This document shows positions 61,905 through 64,000 of a stretch of 64,000 bases of DNA, piece after piece. Within the stretch, counting starts at the first letter, position 1. Every line of letters begins with the position of its first letter. Both the position numbers and the translations under genes were made by a program. The notes under the pieces are model-generated. The model saw only the letters and a list, made by a program, of their open reading frames with translations. It did no database searches and was not told the origin of the DNA. Origin of the DNA: Flavobacterium xanthum (GTDB lineage: Bacteria > Bacteroidota > Bacteroidia > Flavobacteriales > Flavobacteriaceae); assembly GCF_900142695.1 (NCBI RefSeq), contig NZ_FRBU01000011.1:1-64000 (forward strand). The letters are read 5' to 3'.

Positions 61905-61975
61905 CCATAACATTAGTAGGTTAAGTTTATGGTAGATTTGGGGCAAAAAGGGTGGAAGAAATTCCACCTTTTTTA
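61905..61975 (+). ncRNA. Candidate small RNA between the PurF-like gene and sod
   Basis: About 70 bases with no ORF. The predicted RNA starts just after TAAATTTG, holds a CCATAA/TTATGG hairpin near its 5' half, and ends in a terminator with a GAAA loop and T-run (61951-61975). The terminator may also serve the PurF-like gene 137 bases upstream, which would make the RNA only a 3' UTR. Confidence 0.35.
61951..61975 (+). terminator. Terminator after the PurF-like gene / candidate small RNA
   Basis: GGTGGAA (61951-61957) pairs with TTCCACC (61962-61968) around GAAA, followed by seven Ts. Confidence 0.8.
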
Positions 61976-62015
61976 TTGGAATAAAGTGAAGTAAATGAGG
62001 TTAAAAGATAACAAC

Positions 62016-62056
62016 AAAAAAAGTCGGATGAACTAATGAGCTCATCCGACTTTTTT
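62016..62056. terminator. Bidirectional terminator downstream of sod
   Basis: GTCGGATGA (62023-62031) pairs with TCATCCGAC (62042-62050). A-run before and T-run after it give terminators in both directions. On the minus strand it closes the sod gene. Confidence 0.8.
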
Positions 62057-62109
62057 GTTTTTAAAGGAAAAGCAATTTATATAGTAAAAGCTTTCTTTTA
62101 ACCCTTTGT

Positions 62110-62718
62110 TTATTTCTCTAAAGCGAATCTTCTAGCCACTTCCGTCCAGTTAATTACATTGAAAAAAGCTTCGATATAATCTGGTCTTCTGTTTTGATAA
62201 TGCAAGTAGTAAGCATGTTCCCAAACATCCATTCCTAAAATTGGAGTTCCACCACAACCTACACCTGGCATTAATGGATTGTCTTGGTTTGGAGTACCGC
62301 AAACTTCCACTTTTCCGCCTTTATGAACACAAAGCCAAGCCCATCCCGAACCAAATTGAGTAGCTCCAGCTTTACTAAAACTTGCTTTAAATTCTTCAAA
62401 AGTTCCAAAAGCAGCTTCAATTGCAGCCAATAAATCACCTGTTGGAAGTCCGCCACCGTCTGGTGTCATTACAGTCCAAAATAAGCTGTGATTGTAAAAA
62501 CCTCCACCGTTGTTGCGAACGGGCATGTTTTTCATATCAAGGTTGATCAAGATATTTTCAATTGTCTTACCTTCCATATCCGTCCCTGCAATAGCAGCAT
62601 TTACGTTGGTAATGTAAGCGTTGTGATGTTTTGAGTGATGGATTTCCATCGTACGAGCATCAATATAAGGTTCTAATGCGTCATACGCATAAGGTAATTG
62701 TGGTAATTCAAAAGCCAT
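62110..62718 (-). CDS. sodA: Superoxide dismutase, Mn-type
   Basis: Converts superoxide to oxygen and hydrogen peroxide in the cytoplasm. It has 202 residues. Metal ligands are in [21 protein letters not shown] and [20 protein letters not shown] (Asp and His). The residues that separate Mn from Fe enzymes (Gly in [10 protein letters not shown] and the Gln in GTPNQDNP) match the Mn type, though cambialistic use is possible. No signal peptide is present. A -7 motif TAAATTTG lies on the minus strand at 62765-62758 and a terminator follows the gene. Confidence 0.93.
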   Translation of the reverse strand: MAFELPQLPYAYDALEPYIDARTMEIHHSKHHNAYITNVNAAIAGTDMEGKTIENILINLDMKNMPVRNNGGGFYNHSLFWTVMTPDGGGLPTGDLLAAIEAAFGTFEEFKASFSKAGATQFGSGWAWLCVHKGGKVEVCGTPNQDNPLMPGVGCGGTPILGMDVWEHAYYLHYQNRRPDYIEAFFNVINWTEVARRFALEK

Positions 62719-62757
62719 AATATGATTGTTTAAATTAATTTATGTTATTATTTTATC

Positions 62758-62765
62758 CAAATTTA
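62758..62765 (-). promoter_or_regulatory. -7 promoter motif of the sod gene
   Basis: TAAATTTG on the minus strand (62765-62758). The leader to 62718 would be about 35 bases. No ideally spaced TTG seen. Confidence 0.5.
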
Positions 62766-62860
62766 AACATTAAACTTTGGAAACGGAAATTCTATTTCGT
62801 TATAATTTCATTAAATTAACTGATAGTGTGTTTTATTAAAAATACAATTCGTTGTAAATT

Positions 62861-62898
62861 AGGAGCTAATTCCTATTTCCAGCTGCAATCTTTTTGTT
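62861..62898. repeat. Dispersed intergenic repeat, copy 3 (partial)
   Basis: AGGAGCTAATTCCTATTTCC then AGCTGCAATCTTTTTG, matching the left end of copies 1 and 2. The right end is not found, so it is truncated or decayed. It lies in the 335-base region between sod and comF, which shows no gene otherwise. Confidence 0.5.
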
Positions 62899-63053
62899 TT
62901 TTATTGGAAAAATTAAAATGGGTTTACGTTATAAACAAAGTTTACGAAACTCCAATAAGAATAAAAGTGAGGTGAAGTTATTGAACTTAAAATCCGATTG
63001 TGTTTTATACCATTGTTTAATTTTCGAAAAAAATTAGTATCGAAAATTATCTT

Positions 63054-63737
63054 TTAAGATTGCGCCATTGCCATACAAACAATGCTAATTTTTGCACCCG
63101 GAATTTTAAGTATGGCTCGAGAACATGCTTCAAGTGTGGCTCCAGTGGTGATAACATCATCAATCAATAAGAAATGTTTGTTGTGATCTTTCTCCGTATA
63201 CGAAACATCAAAAACCGTAGCAATGCCCTCTGTTCTACCTAAAAGATTTTTCTTGGATTGTGTTTTTGAATACACATTGCGAAGCAATAAGGAATCGTTA
63301 TAAGTCAGATTTAAATTGAAAGATAGTGCTTTCCCAAACGCAGTTACCTGATTGTACCCTCTTTCTTTTAATTTTCGGCTATGCAAGGGAACGGGAATAA
63401 TTTCATCTACTGATTGTAATAATTCGATATTTTTTAAATCTTCGGCGCACCATTCGCCTAGAATGGTTCCTATTTCCTCGTGCCCTTTGTATTTTAAATT
63501 ATGGATTAGTTCTTGCACAATGCCCTTTTTATGAAAATAAAATAATGCCGAAGTGTGAATGACGGGAATTCTTCCATAGAATTTTTTGTACGCCTCATTT
63601 TCTGGATTGAGGTGATGATTCGTTAGCGGAATATCGTGGCGGCAAATGGTACAAATCACATTTTCATTGGTCAATAAAAAAGAACTGCAACCAGAACAGA
63701 CTTTTGGAAAAAAGAGATTAATAAGGCTTTCAAACAT
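63054..63737 (-). CDS. comF: ComF family phosphoribosyltransferase-like protein
   Basis: Protein of 227 residues. A zinc-ribbon-like N-terminus (CSGCSSFLLTNENVICTICRHD, four cysteines) is followed by a type I phosphoribosyltransferase fold. The PRPP loop is FLLIDDVITTGATLEACSRAIL near 185-206. ComF takes part in DNA uptake in transformable bacteria and is tied to recombination of incoming DNA. No other competence genes are in this window. It is divergent from glyS. Confidence 0.92.
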   Translation of the reverse strand: MFESLINLFFPKVCSGCSSFLLTNENVICTICRHDIPLTNHHLNPENEAYKKFYGRIPVIHTSALFYFHKKGIVQELIHNLKYKGHEEIGTILGEWCAEDLKNIELLQSVDEIIPVPLHSRKLKERGYNQVTAFGKALSFNLNLTYNDSLLLRNVYSKTQSKKNLLGRTEGIATVFDVSYTEKDHNKHFLLIDDVITTGATLEACSRAILKIPGAKISIVCMAMAQS

Positions 63738-63819
63738 GTAATCAGGGATTTATTTATAAAAATAGACAAATCAATGCTTCAATCTTTAACAATTTTCTTT
63801 TTTTTAAGTTCACTTTTTA

Positions 63820-63827
63820 TATTTTTG
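63820..63827 (+). promoter_or_regulatory. -7 promoter motif of glyS
   Basis: TATTTTTG lies 8 bases before the glyS start, giving a very short leader. No correctly spaced TTG is seen. Confidence 0.4.
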
Positions 63828-63834
63828 CATCATT

Positions 63835-64000
63835 ATGGCAAAACAAGAAGATTTATTTAAGAATGTAGTTTCGCATGCAAAAGAATACGGATTTATTTTT
63901 CCGTCAAGCGAAATATACGATGGTTTAAGTGCAGTCTATGATTATGCACAAAACGGAGTAGAATTAAAAAAGAACATACGCGAATACTGGTGGAAAGCGA
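63835..64000 (+). CDS. glyS: Glycine--tRNA ligase, 5' part only
   Basis: The frame from ATG at 63835 runs to the window edge without a stop, giving 55 residues. It starts [21 protein letters not shown], continues [20 protein letters not shown], and ends [12 protein letters not shown]. This matches the N-terminus of the dimeric class II glycyl-tRNA synthetase (the FPSSEIYGG-type start followed by YDYGP-like sequence, here YDYAQ). The gene continues beyond the window. It charges tRNA-Gly. Confidence 0.9.
   Translation, partial: MAKQEDLFKNVVSHAKEYGFIFPSSEIYDGLSAVYDYAQNGVELKKNIREYWWKA

Overview
The window is AT-rich chromosomal DNA from a member of the Bacteroidota, most likely a Flavobacterium-like organism. 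Several things point there: promoters of the TTG / TAnnTTTG type instead of -35/-10 boxes, a PorZ-like type IX secretion protein with a sorting domain, a GLPGLI protein beside a TonB-linked barrel, an IPExxxVDY-family protein, an Oar-like receptor and a DUF6249 protein. Most genes are ordinary housekeeping genes. No rRNA, tRNA, CRISPR array, prophage, transposase or integrase was recognised.

Layout. 0.2-5 kb: tandem paralogous small membrane proteins behind gpsA; yqhD plus an exported DJ-1/PfpI protein, with a divergent LysR regulator. 5-9 kb: a minus-strand run yicC, gmk, a four-helix-bundle (IVP/S23) gene and nadD, then a DMT transporter with an ArsC-like protein. 9-17.6 kb: DinB-fold protein, DUF3298 lipoprotein, cystathionine gamma-synthase-like enzyme behind a structured leader, beta-barrel protein, gdhA, porZ, recO. 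17.56-21.36 kb: a short accessory segment holding an interrupted small secreted protein, a GLPGLI protein and a TonB-linked barrel. It is bounded by a duplicated recO 3' end. 21.5-32.9 kb: membrane protein/HTH pair, ileS, a DksA-like protein and lspA, a small lipoprotein, 5-FTHF cyclo-ligase with an aspartoacylase-like protein, uvrC, and a patatin-barrel fusion. 33-41 kb: aromatic amino-acid catabolism (hmgA, hppD, tryptophan 2,3-dioxygenase), a DUF3108 protein, an M23 peptidase, pgi. 41-50 kb: Oar-like receptor, 4-TM protein, RlpA-like protein, CYTH protein, a multi-TM 'SpecificRecomb' protein, dinB, a PAS protein. 50-56 kb: Bax-inhibitor-1 protein, and the minus-strand run acpP, fabF, rnc, IPExxxVDY, pyk. 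56-64 kb: purN, rnhA, DUF6249, an ECF sigma factor with its partner, a PfkB kinase, a PurF-family enzyme, sod, comF, and the start of glyS.

How genes work together. AcpP, FabF and RNase III form the familiar fatty-acid/RNase cluster, followed by pyk. HppD and HmgA carry out consecutive steps of tyrosine breakdown. ileS, the DksA-like gene and lspA look like one transcript. The ECF sigma gene has what looks like its own ECF-type promoter and overlaps a small membrane partner gene.

The least ordinary signals are: (1) the 3.84-kb segment at the recO 3' end with direct repeats whose two mismatches are synonymous; (2) the in-frame stop in the small secreted protein at the start of that segment; (3) three short intergenic units with a -7 motif and a terminator but no ORF (about 1885-2030, 35748-35862, 61905-61975); (4) a SAM-II-like leader before the cystathionine gamma-synthase-like gene; (5) a dispersed non-coding repeat present three times; (6) inverted repeats around the four-helix-bundle gene. 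All calls were made by eye, without database searches.
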